Positions 11,108-23,132 of a DNA stretch of 64,000 nucleotides are shown here, piece by piece. Made by a program: the position numbers and the translations under genes. Source of the stretch: Topomyia yanbarensis (Eukaryota; Arthropoda; Insecta; Diptera; Culicidae). The notes under the pieces were generated by a model that was given only the letters and a program-made list of their open reading frames with translations, searched no databases and was not told where the DNA came from. Positions within the stretch are counted from its first letter, which is position 1; each line of letters begins with the position of its first letter. The DNA is taken from positions 67,001,771 to 67,065,770 of the forward strand of contig NC_080672.1 of the NCBI RefSeq assembly GCF_030247195.1, in the 5' to 3' direction.

Positions 11108-13475
11108 TCATACTCCTTACTGGAGATTTTTTTTTTATTTTCGAGGATTTTGCCAAAAATGTTAGTTCCTTTAGTAAGAAAATCAAAAACAGTACAAATA
11201 AATTGTTTTGTCATATTTATCATGATCGCCAGCAAGGCACCGAGAACAAAAGGGATGTCGTGATAAATTCATTAGCTCATTTTCCGGCTGATTTTTTTCC
11301 TTCGTTGGGTACATTAACAACTGCGACCAGTTTTATGATCTATTGTGGTAGTTGCGGCTGATTTATTAATCCGGGGAAATTGTGAGTTTTCTTGGTGCCA
11401 AAAACTTGTACGTCTGACAATAGCTTTCGATGTCAAAATGAGAATTTTTATTGTCAAAGTGGGGAATTATCCGATCTGTTTTCTACATATGAATGATGAT
11501 GAATGCAATGTCTAGCTGTGACAATTGACATTGTTGGAGGGACTTCTACTCAAAAAAACACCTGGTTGAAAGAGGAAACGTGACCCTTCTTGGAGCCATC
11601 AGCAATTCGGAGTTCTTTAGCATTAATTTTAATGGATTGTGCAACTTTTATTGTTCCTAAAAGAAAAAAATGTATATATCGATTTGCGCATAAGGGTACA
11701 ATTCCTAACTTCGAGAGAAGTTGGATATATCGTCTAACTGGCAGTAAGTTGGTGACAGCTACTGACGAGTAGAACACGAAACATTCAAATCTAACTTATT
11801 TAATGGATTGGACTTTTGAATTACTATTCCAATTGGGTGAAGTCCAATAATATGGGCAGACTATACTTACTCCAAGAAGCATGAAAGTCAAGTTTAGCAC
11901 CACTGGTCAGTTATACATTAGAGTCTCACTAGTCAACGGCTGTGCCCGAACAATGGCTGAAGTGTTTCCTGTGCATTCAAATGTGCTACTTATTTCCGAT
12001 TTCCTAGAAATAGCTCCATTTATCAATTCCCACCATCGCGAAACTAAAAATAGTTCATTTCAAATACATTTCCCCGAGCACACAAAAGAATCAACATTTC
12101 AAAACTCGACTTTGCTAGCGCACGTCGGAGCAGCCATCCGTCGCCGCCACCACCGTAGCCGTACGGCCAATCTTGACCTTTGGTGTCACGCGCGTCCGTC
12201 CATATTTCAATCCAATCGTCGTGTGACCCGGCTTTGTTCGGCGAATGATTACCACCGCGATATTGGTTCATACATATCGTCAATAAGTGGGACAAGAAGT
12301 GGCCCCGGCCCCGGAACGGAACGGAAAACCGGGCAGCCGCGGTCGGAGAACCGCGTGTATTTTCGATAAACCTAGACTGGTAGCTGATAGAAAGCTTCAG
12401 TCGCTTCCCCGCGTGCGGGGAAACATCGAATCGATCGACATGTCCCCGTCCTGCTCGGTGTTCGAAGAAACGAGTGCGCCCATTTACGTATGCACATTCA
12501 TTAACGGTTGACAGGCTTGTGCCTGAATTAGCTCTCCTCGGTGTCCGGTCAGTCAGTGGCGTGGCGGACGGGTAGACACAAAGCGTTCATCCATCGCCAA
12601 TCGCCATAAAGTACTGTCTCTTTCGATAGCAGCGTGTAGCGGTACCCGGCTTGACCTCCGCACAGTGACTGCTGGGGTCAGAATTTTAAATTAGATTTTC
12701 ATCAGCCACACACGCATGCATGGGCCCCGAGATCCGTGCACCGATTCGGGCGGGCGGGTGAGTGAAGGGGTTGAACTGTGAACAGAGAACGGAAGGAGAA
12801 GGTTTTGGTCGATTGTACAGGAAATGGGTAAAAGAAGGAAGTAACCCAGCATAATTTATCGGAGAAAAAAAATCTGAAATAGGACGTTCGCTTAGGTAAA
12901 AGATTACTGAAGGAATCGATGGGAAAGATCTCCGATAAGAGCATTTGATTGCGGAGCTGCTTAAAGCATGATATTGAAACAATCAACAGAGTTGTGGTCC
13001 TGTAGCTCGGTTCTTTTGCAGACTCCGATTTTTATATTTAATTAACTTTCTTCATAAACTAGAAGTACATCGATTGTACTGGTCCTGTCAGTGACATGTG
13101 TTCGAAAAGTTTTTAGACTAAATTCCAGTGCAAGTCATTTGAAATCAAAACAGCGTATTGGAAATTTCACTTAATAGTATGTCATTTTATTTACAAATTG
13201 TCGAAAAATACATTTACAGTGCACTTAATGGACCGTTGTCTTTGATTTTACACCGTGCGGAACGAATATATCGAGCTACTGGATGGCGATTTTACTTTCC
13301 GTTGGTTGGAGAAATGAATTGCTGCTCGTTTCAAGCCTCCGAGCCTTTATCGTACATCATTCGTTTGATAACAGTCCATAATCTTCGATTTGGCATGGTT
13401 TTGGTACGATTAGAAGATTGTCTTTTTCGGAACAAATGGTATTTTTGTTTATCCAGTGAATTTGTCATTTTTTAC
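11108..13475. other. No supported gene; relatively GC-rich host-like stretch at 12.1-12.7 kb
   Basis: I find no recognisable protein domain. From about 12100 to 12700 the sequence is clearly more GC-rich than its surroundings and looks unique. It contains CGGTCAGTCAGTGG near 12547, resembling the arthropod initiator TCAGT. This could be a promoter or 5' exon of a host gene, but no TATA box, convincing downstream element or conserved reading frame supports it. A 162-codon open frame (11881-12369) has no motif I know and overlaps minus-strand frames. The remainder is AT-rich and unremarkable. Confidence 0.3.
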
Positions 13476-14120
13476 ATTTCTTACAAAAGAAATGTATAGG
13501 ATTCGCTCAAACTTTGAAAACTTTTTCCGAGGCCCGGAGGGCCGAGTCTCATATACCAATCGACTCAGCTCGACAAATTGAGACAATGTCTGTATGTGTG
13601 TGTGTATGTGTGTATGTATGTATGTACAAAAAGTCATGTAATTATCTCAGCAATGGCTGAACCGATCTTAATGAAACTAGTTTCAAATGAAAGGCCTAAC
13701 GTTGCCATTTGACACTATTATTTTTGATTTTCGATATGTTGTTTACTTTCTGAGATATGGACGATTTTGTCAAAGCACAGCAGGTTTTTCGCAAATAATT
13801 TCCGAACAGTATAATATTGCCCAACGAACTGCACATAAATAGAAAGCTTGTAAAATTACCTTTCTAACAAGCTATAGATTGTCAAAATCCGTGCACTAGC
13901 GGCGGAGATATTAAACATTTTGTATTTTTAGTCCTCGCTTATCAATTTCCACTAACTAAAAATGAGATTGTTTCATAGAGCGTACTGCTTTACTGGTGTT
14001 TTAGGGGCAAAACTAAACCGATTTTGAATATCGGGGTATGAAAACACATCTACGTGATTCAAGGAACTCGATGTTGAGAACATTTTGTGAATTACCTTTA
14101 TAATAAATTAACTATTTCTC
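13476..14120. repeat. Dispersed-repeat-like segment with (GT)n tract
   Basis: It begins with a short palindromic sequence around ACATTTCTTACAAAAGAAATGT (13475-13496) and continues into a GC-rich palindromic block, GGCCCGGAGGGCC (13533-13545). A GT-rich microsatellite follows at 13588-13626. The layout looks like a common non-coding mosquito repeat, but only one copy is in this window and I could not define its ends. No TIR or target duplication was found. Confidence 0.4.
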
Positions 14121-14518
14121 AAAAATCAATATATAAGTTCACTTCAAAGACAAAATAATGTGTTGATAAAGAAACAGTGAGTTCTAGTATTTATCCCTTG
14201 GATTAGGCATTGCGTTCAATCATGAGGTAAATGTTGGATGGTATATCAATACACAGATCAACAAGTAATTCACCTAATAGTGAGATAAAAGATTTCTCAT
14301 ATAATTATACTCGTGGCGTCACCGAAAGTAAAGTAGTAAGTATGTTTGAAACCCAAAAATCTAGCGAAAATTTAACTCTTTTGCAAGACTTAGGTTATAC
14401 TGGTTATGGCGCAAAATTTACTACTTACATTATTTATGATAAGAAATCAATATATCATAATAATATACCTATAAAAATGTCACTGCATTAACCAACATTT
14501 GCCATTCCTCACACGCCC

Positions 14519-14520
14519 CC

Positions 14521-14562
<42 letters not shown>
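14519..14562. repeat. (CT)n microsatellite
   Basis: An uninterrupted run of about 19 CT dinucleotides lies in AT-rich sequence, flanked by CCCCCCCAT on the left and CTGTTTCTCT on the right. It has no associated gene. Confidence 0.95.
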
Positions 14563-14566
<4 letters not shown>

Positions 14567-14867
14567 CTCTTCTATCGCATCTATCTAGCTATTTCTGTAT
14601 CCATTTCTAAGTTGTGTGATAAGATCTTCTGCCAATCTGAAATATTTATTAAGTGTAATTGCGAAGGTTTGAGAAAACAAAACTATTTTTTGTCTGCTGT
14701 TACATCAACTTAACTTTTTATCTACACCATAATTAAGGAAATTCATGGCTATATCAGAAAAATATTTGGCTTAACTGGGTAATATGAAAGTTTGACATGA
14801 AAATTTCCAAAACAAACATTTCACGTGCGATATTTAAACTATTCGTATCTCTATTGAATTTTGAATG

Positions 14868-15357
14868 AAACATATGCTCAAAGACTGAAAGCTGAAGCCA
14901 GCAGGATTGGATTTGCCATCAACGTTTCGAAGACAAAATACATGAGAGGAAGAGAGACGACAATGTGAACCTCCCACCCGAGTTCGGATTGACGGTGACG
15001 AAATCGAGATGGTCGACGAATTCATGTATTTGGGCTCACTGGTAACCGATGACAATGATAACAGCAGAGAAATTCAGAGACGGATCTTGGCGGGAAATCG
15101 TGCCTACTTTGGACTCCGGAGGACGCTCCGGTCGAACATAATTCGCCGCCGCACGAAGTTGATTATCTACAAGACGCTGATTAGATCGGTGGTCCTCTGC
15201 GGCCACGAGACCTGGACTATGTTCGTTGAGGACCAACGCGCCCTTGGAGTTTTCGAACGAAAGGTGTTGCGTACCATCTATGGTGGAGTGCAGATGGAAG
15301 ACGGAACGTGGCACAGGCGAATAAACCATGAGTTGTATCAGCTGCACATTCGTTATA
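14868..15357 (+). pseudogene. RTE-like retrotransposon ORF2 C-terminal fragment
   Basis: The plus strand encodes the region after the RT catalytic core. A first piece (about 14868-14950) contains AEASRIGFAINVSKTKYM. A longer frame from 15009 carries MVDEFMYLGSLVT, then GLRRTLRS, RRTKLIIYKTLIRSVVLCG, HETWTM and RALGVFERKVLRTIYGG. These blocks are familiar from insect RTE/BovB-type non-LTR elements. A frameshift between 14940 and 15009, and loss of everything upstream, make it a dead 5'-truncated copy. The same family is present at 24700-24870 and 39270-41840. An RTE label is my best judgement; a Jockey-group assignment is the alternative. Confidence 0.75.
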
Positions 15358-16099
15358 TTGGTACGAACTTTCATGAGAAATAACGGATCAAAGACCAAAA
15401 ATATCCACAAATTAAATCCAGAAAAAGAAGTCTCCCAAAGTATCCACTCTCGATGGGGGGGGGGGGGGTGTAACTACAATGTGTCTTCTAACTTATCGTC
15501 GTCCATATCTGGATATACTGAGTAGTTTGAACCATTTTTTTTTTCACAGTATTGGTCTGTATAGGACTTATTTATCCATATTTCTTGCACGAGAATTCCG
15601 AACGAAACAATATGAAAGCTATAAGGATGAATGGAAAGAGACTGCATTGCAATCAAATGAATGCATGGCTTTTATGCTATCGACATTTCACACTATTTAC
15701 TTCAATGCAAATAAAAACTTTGAAATATCTACCTGTCTCATTCACGAATCGCATTCTCCCTGTCGTTCTCTGTTCAAGGGGCTTGAAAGCACATGTGACC
15801 TTGTCTCACTTTAATATATTCAATTGCGCGTTAAAATACTAGACTAGTAAATTCTATTCTGTACATAAACCTTTTTTTTTCGGGAATATGTGACCAAAAA
15901 GTAAACTTTGAATTCCAAATCAAATTGAACGTTCCAGGTTCCTGATAACTAATTAAGGTCCAACAATAAAGTAGAAACACCAGAAAATCTTCAAATAACG
16001 CGTCAAGTAAAGAAGCATGAAAACAAAAAGAATAAAACCAAAAAAAAAAATGGAAGCCCTAGAAAGTCCATCGCAAATTTATTAGCCTTTTCTCAGAAG
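15358..16099. other. No supported gene; short poly-G tract
   Basis: This sequence follows the RTE fragment and includes a run of about 13 G residues at 15456-15468. A 111-codon open frame on the plus strand (15479-15814) has no recognisable motif and is overlapped by other frames. I see no transposon termini. Confidence 0.4.
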
Positions 16100-16870
16100 A
16101 TGGTATTTTCAAAAACATTTCAAAACTTTCTGATGCAATGGTTCTCAAATTCGTACAATCCGGTTTATTCATTTTCTTTATTCAAAAATGTTTTTAGCTT
16201 CAAATATATGACCATTTCATTTCAATTAATTATTTCATTCAGCATATTTTTATTCGTTTTGTTCATCTCCGTTTATTTTACTTATTTTATTCGTTTCATT
16301 CTTTGGATTCACTCTGATCAGTTTATTCTTTTTGTGCATTTTACTCATATCATTCATTTAACTTATTTTATTCATTGTTTTCATTGTATGCATTTTATTC
16401 ATTTTTTTACAGTTTATTCATTTTGTTCAGTTTCTTCATTTTAATAATCTGACTACTTTTTCAGTTTTAATCACTTCATCCAAATAATTTATTTGATTCA
16501 ATTTATTTCTTTATATTGATTTATAACCTTTTACCATTGTTTAATTTTTCATTTTAATCAATGCATTTTATTCTGCTCATTTCCTTCATTTTATTCATTT
16601 TATCACTTCAGTTCATTTTGCTTATTTGATTCGTTAGTTTTATTTATACATTTCATTTATTTTTTACTTTATTCATTTTGTTCATCCATTCTTTTTATTC
16701 ATTTGATCCATTTCATTAATTTGATTCATTGTATTCAATGGATGAATTAAATCAATTTGGTTCATTTAATTCATTTGATTCATTTGATTCATTTGATTCA
16801 TTTGATTCATTTGATTCATTTGATTAATTTTATTCATATCTTTAATTTTATGCATTTCATGTTCAGTCAT
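16100..16870. repeat. Degenerate ATTCATTT-word array with short perfect 10-mer tandem
   Basis: The stretch consists of TTTTATTCAT and TTTGATTCAT words at irregular 10-11-bp spacing. From about 16760 to 16826 a 10-bp unit, TTTGATTCAT, repeats perfectly about six times. Open frames in it are low-complexity (Phe/Ile/His rich) and not genes. The same word in the opposite orientation makes up the arrays at 41960-43930. Confidence 0.8.
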
Positions 16871-17203
16871 TCATTATATTTCAATCAATTTGTTAGTATG
16901 AGTCAATTTATTTTATTAATCTTATAACTATTTCTAAATATAATCTTAATTTTTATTTAATAACCTAATCTAATTTGATTCGCGTATTTTATAATTTTGA
17001 TTTATATGAATTTTTCCACTTATTTTATGAATTTACAAGCCTATTATTTCATTTTTTACTTTACTTTTTTATTTCGGTCGTTTTGTTGATTTCTATAATT
17101 TATTAAGTTTATTCGAGATTTTATTCGTGCAAGGCTAGAAGCTCATCCCACCTCTAGTTGGGTGCCTACTTCTCGTGAGTTCTGCAAACTAATCCAATAG
17201 TGA

Positions 17204-17460
17204 AATGTGTAAGAAATGTCTCATCTCACTGCTAGGTGGATTAAATCGGTTTTTCGCATAATGACAGCTCCGGATCCGACCGAAACATAATTTCTTCACG
17301 AGCGAGATATTTTTCGATCAATTGCTTCAATTCCGGCAAGCGTTTACTGATAGAAATATTTGCATCGATCGCATTAGCTTTGTTTGGACGAATCAGAGGC
17401 TGCCCACACCAACACCTTCAGGTCGAATTGACCGACATATTTAACATCGTCTGGTTATGC
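17204..17460 (-). pseudogene. mariner-like transposase fragment
   Basis: On the minus strand the sequence from about 17460 to 17253 reads with blocks such as YVGQFDLKVLVWAA, LPELKQLIEKY-like sequence and EEIMFRSDPE. This corresponds to the catalytic-domain region around the second aspartate of mariner-type transposases. The frame is shifted and the usual FWPD-like block reads FRSD. Only about 70 codons survive. The plus-strand copy at 31775-32540 aligns in the same region. At its left (17204-17242) lies TGCTAGGTGGATTAAA, a word also seen at 21163. Confidence 0.6.
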
Positions 17461-18239
17461 TTCAATATTGTCAGTGTGATAGTCATCGTTTTCACTTAAT
17501 TTATGGTGCGAATAAATTAAGTGAAACGTGCTTTTGAACCGTGTTTACGGTGAAGTGTTTGGTAGCAAATTGGTACTTTTTTCGAGTTTTGGTAAATGAC
17601 GTCATTTTATTCAAAATACAGTGGACAGTTTCTCTTTATATTTCAAATTTTCGGACCAATTTGCGTATTTGCTCTTGGGCTTCGTTTTGATGGGTGATCG
17701 CATTTTTTATTTTCTAGCTATTTTCTATTACGACAGTCCCTCAAAACATTGAAAAAAGATGGGTGAGATGGGCTTGTCCTTTCACATTTGAAAAAAAGTA
17801 CATACTAATACTCTAGAATTTTTTTGGGCAAATAGCTGGGCTACATGTTCGCCTAAATTCAGCTTGTACGCAATTTTGTTTGTAAACAATTCAACAAATT
17901 AAGGTTAAGACTGCAGTCGGAGTACTATTAAGTGTGATAAGTGCAATGGTGGGCATTTATCTGCTTGATAAAGCAGTAGAATAAATGCCTAAATTTTGTC
18001 CAATATCTTCCAGAACAGGCTGTTATGATCTCGATTAGTAGAGGCTATCTTTAGACCATTCTAACTTGATAATTCGTGTGAGCAGCAGATATAAGAAATC
18101 TATTAGGACCTCGAACATCGCCGTTCATTTGATAAGGTTCAATGTGCTGGGCACCAAATCGCGTTCGTGATATAGTTTACAAAACAAGATACCCCGGATC
18201 GGTCACACTTTTATGCTCTAATTCATATATTTCCCTCAC
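17461..18239. other. No supported gene
   Basis: AT-rich sequence with a short inverted pair near 17495-17525 (ACTTAATTTATG and AATAAATTAAGTG). I could not recognise transposon ends or coding capacity. Confidence 0.35.
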
Positions 18240-18990
18240 ACCGAGTGAAAAATTCGATAGTAATTAATGAATAGCATAACAGGAGAAATCACTGCTGATA
18301 TCATGAACATACGTCACATTATTCCACGTGTAAAATTTCAAGATGAGCACAAGAATAAAATATCACAATAACATGGATATAAATTACAAAACTTGACTAA
18401 GATTCAGAAAAGTTCATACTACTCATGACTAAAATATCTTAAATCCTTAAATCATGAATATAAATCACACTGCTCTGCCAGAAAAATTCGACACGAAACT
18501 TCGTGAATAAATTATCACGATAATGTGAATATAAATCACGAAGATAGTAAAGTAACGTAAATTGCGTTACTCAGCCAGAAAATACGATGGTAAACTCATG
18601 AATGTAATATCACGGTTATGTGATGAGAAATTACGAAAATCGAGACAAAGCTTCTGAAATCATGAAAATCATTAAATTGTGGCTTCTTTTAGCTCAGTTA
18701 GCTTGTACAAACCAAACCTAAATCATAAACAAAAACATAATATGGCCAGGAACAACTAAAACCCAACCAAACAAGTATATTTTTAGCTCTCGCTAAGTTC
18801 TTTTTGAAAACACAGGTTTCTTATGCATAATCTCAGGAACGTGGTCACGCTTTTCGTGAAGTTCGTTCAGTTCACGAAATCGTGATTTTTTCCATGAATT
18901 TACGAACGGATTTTTTTCCGTGTGGTAAACCAACTTGGCTCCCAAATAGATGCTAAGTCCAAAAATGAAAACACTAACCAAACCACTGGT
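18240..18990. repeat. Degenerate repeat rich in ATATCAC/ATAAATCAC words
   Basis: The unit AATATCACRATAAYRTGRATATAAATYAC recurs in diverged form near 18355, 18450, 18510 and 18605, interspersed with TCATGAA and GAAATCATGAAAATC. A related stretch in reverse orientation lies at 56335-56440. This suggests an old non-autonomous DNA element or satellite-derived repeat. The right part (18793-18993, minus strand) reads open for 66 codons with a hydrophobic N-terminus, but the first codon would be GTG and it lies inside the repeat, so I do not call a gene. Confidence 0.45.
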
Positions 18991-18993
18991 CAC

Positions 18994-20574
18994 GAGTGTC
19001 GTTCAGCAAGGATAGAAGTTCTGTATCCTGAAATATGCAGTTATGTGATTGAACATACAGCGACTGTCGTTGTTAAGTAATATTCCCAGAAGCTCAACGA
19101 TCATATCGAGTAAATAGGACTATCCTGAACGTAGCAGATCCACAGCTATGGAGGTGCTGGGTACCGCACGATCTAAATCTTGCTAGAAGCCGAATGCTTG
19201 CAGTGGCTATACGTTAGGACAGGAAGCGATTTAGTGAGCTGAAGTAGGTTGAAACTTTTTCAACGTAAGAAACGGGGATTCGACGAAAAAGTATAGGCAG
19301 AAACAAACGGAAGGCTTTCCACGCGACAGTTTCACAAAAACGAACCACAGCAAGAGGTGGAAAAGTTTCATGGTTAACGACATGGGCGGGAAACTATTGA
19401 CAGATCGTACAGCAGTGACTGCCAAGCAGATACATTCCCCGTCAAATTTTTTAGATTTTTGTTTTTGGGAAAAATATATCACGACGACTCCTAACAAACA
19501 TATCTCTCATGAAAACACTAGAAAAACTTAGTAAGTCAGTGTTCTGTGCTCCTATTGACTACACCAACCATCACAGTCCAGCTTACTGGGCAAGAATGAC
19601 ATTTTCATTTTCCCAGAATAGTATACTCGAAAAGCCAGTTTTTGTTTTCTCGAAGCTATACCATTTTGTTGACACCAAATTTTCTTTTTATGCGACGAAT
19701 ACTTTTTGTATGAAAACCACTGTTGAAATCTTGGTGTTGTAAACAATCGCGCAATAAAGCCATAAATGAACTGAAAATCAAAAGAAAAAACGTATAAAAG
19801 CAAACAAGGGAAAAAATGATTAAATTTGGGCTAACTGAAATGCGCTAGAAAGTAACGTATACAATAGCAATAGGACTAACTGTCGAGATTTAGCCTTGCT
19901 TTCTTTTGAATGCCGATTGCTGCCAAATCACATTTTGTGAATCCATCATTCAAGTACTTTAATTTTTTTTTGTCTTAGAATATTGATGCTCACACGTCGA
20001 ATTTGATGCTGCATTTTGTATTTTAGTCGCTCTGTCTGATTATCAATTGATCTTCATGTCATTGTACATACCACACGACTAAACAGCAGGAAGACATCAG
20101 TAAGTAATTGCGGAGAGCGACTAAAATGTTGCGACTGGTTGCATCTTAAATTAGTGAGTTGTAATTAAGTTGTAATTAAGATTTGATCTGATCTGTAATA
20201 TTGCAGCCGGCTTGTCCACATACTTCTCTGTTTTAGTTATTGCTCTAGAGATCAACGATACGTTTCGATTATTGAACAGGTAGTGAAACTTTGTCCCCCA
20301 TCCTTTTTTGGTGTTCGTTGTGAATGAAAAAGAGCATGATGATCAAACACCATAAAGAAAAGGAATCAATTAATGGGGATCGTCGTAAGAGCGCTCCCTT
20401 TATTTTTTTCATACAATCAATACAATTGCCTTTACGTCTTCGCTATTCGTTAGGTCTTAGGTGCAACAACTTTAAATGAAACTTTTTCCCAAAGCATAAT
20501 AAAACGATACTAATCCTGCAATCAAACAAACGTTATGGCTTCAAAAAGTAAATAAGTTATGGAATTTTCGCTAC
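18994..20574. other. No supported gene
   Basis: Mixed AT-rich sequence. Frames of 77-88 codons on both strands (19231-19803) overlap each other and have no domain signature. No inverted-repeat termini or tandem structure were found. Confidence 0.4.
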
Positions 20575-20785
20575 GACTTCGTTTCATCAAGATTCGGAAC
20601 TAACTTAGTGACAGGACTAAGCTAGCAAAAAGGAGTTCATTTTAAGCTGATGGGAACTAGTGAATTCGAAATATTTTTTGCTCAGAAACACAAATCGTGC
20701 TTTCTTTTTTTGGAGCTAGCGTCAATCCGGTGCTAGCTTAGTCCTGTAACTGAGTTAGTGTCGCAATCTGATGAGACGAAGCCGA
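20575..20785. mobile_element. Inverted-repeat element, GCTAGCTTAGTCCTGT family, copy 1
   Basis: The arms 20575-20626 and 20732-20785 are imperfect inverted repeats of about 52 bp. They include CTAACTTAGTGACAGGAC and GCTAGCTTAGTCCTGT, and end in GTTTCATCA and TGATGAGACGAAG. A close relative lies at 53280-53463 and a one-arm fragment at 26527-26620. No transposase is present. Similarity to the 53-kb copy continues about 100 bp past the right arm, so the mobile unit may be larger than the palindrome. Confidence 0.7.
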
Positions 20786-21390
20786 AACCCAAATTCCATT
20801 ACTAATTTAATTGAAAGTTTCGTGCCCTTTACAAGCAAATGTGGTTTTAAACAATTTTTTTCTTGGTGCAGAAATAAATAGCTTTTATCTACAATTTCTT
20901 CACTAAGGAAGAAAAATAGCATAGTTAAAAATAATGAGTTAGCAAGCAGATAACATTGATCTAATGCGGATTAGGCTAATGAAGTACGATATTTTTTGTT
21001 TCAAGTGTTTCACCGTCGACACGTAGCTCATCAAGTTCGTGGCTGGCAAGCCATTGTGTATAAGTGCAAAGTGTACTAAGAATGTAATGGACATTTCCAC
21101 AATTATGTTGAACATAAAAAGCCTCCGTGCCATAGTTTAGAGAAATGAGAAAGGCACAATTGCACCGCTAGGTGGATTAAAACAGGTTTTTCACTTGTTA
21201 TTTGCTATTTCCATTAATTGAATTTTAAAAATTCTAATCATAAATTTTGTTTTCCTAAACTTCATATTTCATATTTCCAATTCCCAATTCAAAATTTTCG
21301 ATTTCTAATTTTCAAATTCCAATTTCTAATTATAAATTTCAAATTTTAAGTTTTAAATTTCAAATATCAGAGTTTAGATTTCAGATTCAG

Positions 21391-22549
21391 ATTTCAGATT
21401 TCAGATTTCAGATTTCAGATTTCAGATTTCAGATTTCAGATTTCAGATTTCAGATTTCAGATTTCAGATTTCAGATTTCAGATTTCAGATTTCAGATTTC
21501 AGATTTCAGATTTCAGATTTCAGATTTCAGATTTCAGATTTCAGATTTCAGATTTCAGATTTCAGATTTCAGATTTCAGATTTCAGATTTCAGATTTCAG
21601 ATTTCAGATTTCAGATTTCAGATTTCAGATTTCAGATTTCAGATTTCAGATTTCAGATTTCAGATTTCAGATTTCAGATTTCAGATTTCAGATTTCAGAT
21701 TTCAGATTTCAGATTTCAGATTTCAGATTTCAGATTTCAGATTTCAGATTTCAGATTTCAGATTTCAGATTCCAGATTTCAGATTTCAGATTTCAGATTT
21801 CAGATTTCAGATTTCAGATTTCAGATTTCAGATTTCAGATTTCAGATTTCAGATTTCAGATTTCAGATTTCAGATTTCAGATTTCAGATTTCAGATTTCA
21901 GATTTCAGATTTCAGATTTCAGATTTCAGATTTCAGATTTCAGATTTCAGATTTCAGATTTCAGATTTCAGATTTCAGATTTCAGATTTCAGATTTCAGA
22001 TTTCAGATTTCAGATTTCAGATTTCAGATTTCAGATTTCAGATTTCAGATTTCAGATTTCAGATTTCAGATTTCAGATTTCAGATTTCAGATTTCAGATT
22101 TCAGATTTCAGATTTCAGATTTCAGATTTCAGATTTCAGATTTCAGATTTCAGATTTCAGATTTCAGATTTCAGATTTCAGATTTCAGATTTCAGATTTC
22201 AGATTTCAGATTTCAGATTTCAGATTTCAGATTTCAGATTTCAGATTTCAGATTTCAGATTTCAGATTTCAGATTTCAGATTTCAGATTTCAGATTTCAG
22301 ATTTCAGATTTCAGATTTCAGATTTCAGATTTCAGATTTCAGATTTCAGATTTCAGATTTCAGATTTCAGATTTCAGATTTCAGATTTCAGATTTCAGAT
22401 TTCAGATTTCAGATTTCAGATTTCAGATTTCAGATTTCAGATTTCAGATTTCAGATTTCAGATTCCAGATTCCAGATTCCAGATTCCAGATTCCAGATTT
22501 CAGATTTCAGATTTCAGATTTCAGATTTCGGATTTCAGATTTCAGATTT
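21391..22549. repeat. (ATTTCAG)n heptanucleotide array, about 165 copies
   Basis: A nearly uninterrupted tandem array of ATTTCAG runs for about 1.16 kb. Visible variants are ATTCCAG at about 21770, a cluster of five ATTCCAG units at 22462-22498, and one ATTTCGG near 22528. Homogeneity is much higher than in its flanks, pointing to recent expansion or homogenisation. It is not the canonical arthropod telomere unit TTAGG. Confidence 0.97.
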
Positions 22550-23132
22550 CACTTTTTAGATATTAGATTTCAGTTATCAGATTTCAAATTTCAGTTTTCG
22601 AATCTCAAATTTCAATTCCATTTTCTGAATTCCACATTCGAGAGTTGAATTTTGAATATCGAGTTTTGAATATCGGATTTCAAATCTCGAAATTGTCTTC
22701 GAATTTGTAATTTAGAACTTCAAGTTTTGAATGCCAAACTTCGCATTTCGAATTCCAACTTTCGATTTTCTTATTTAGAGAATGTTCGATATCGAAATTC
22801 GAAAATTTCTGATCTCGAATTTGAAATTTTGATTCTCAATTTTTGATTTTCGAATTTGAATTTCTAACTTCGAACTTCGAATTTGCACCAGTGAATTTCG
22901 AATTTTAAGTATTTCCGATTTCGAATTTTCAATTTCGAAACTATCCGACCTCGAATTATTATTTTCAGTTTTATGATTTTTGAATTTTGAATGTCTGATT
23001 TCGAATGTCATGTGTTGGATATTAACTTTCGATTTTTGAATCTCGGATTCCGAATTTCAGGTTTCGAATTTTGAATTTTGAATTTCGAGAATTTTGAAGT
23101 TGGAATTTGGAAGTTGAAATTTGGAATTTGCA

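Noticed and set aside
11881..12369. 162-codon plus-strand frame as a host exon
   Set aside because: No recognised domain, no supporting splice structure and overlapping frames on the other strand. Kept only as part of a host-like GC-rich stretch.
12547..12560. Confident host core promoter
   Set aside because: Only an initiator-like word is visible; no TATA box, no correctly spaced downstream element and no transcript evidence.
16100..16444. 114-codon frame rich in Phe and His
   Set aside because: Translation of the ATTCATTT array; no domain and no conservation evidence.
18793..18993. 66-codon minus frame with a hydrophobic N-terminus, like a small membrane protein
   Set aside because: The first codon would be GTG, which does not normally start translation in animals, and it lies in a repeat. 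No further support.
21391..22549. Telomeric or CRISPR-like array
   Set aside because: The unit is ATTTCAG rather than TTAGG, and there are no spacers. A eukaryotic genome context makes CRISPR irrelevant.
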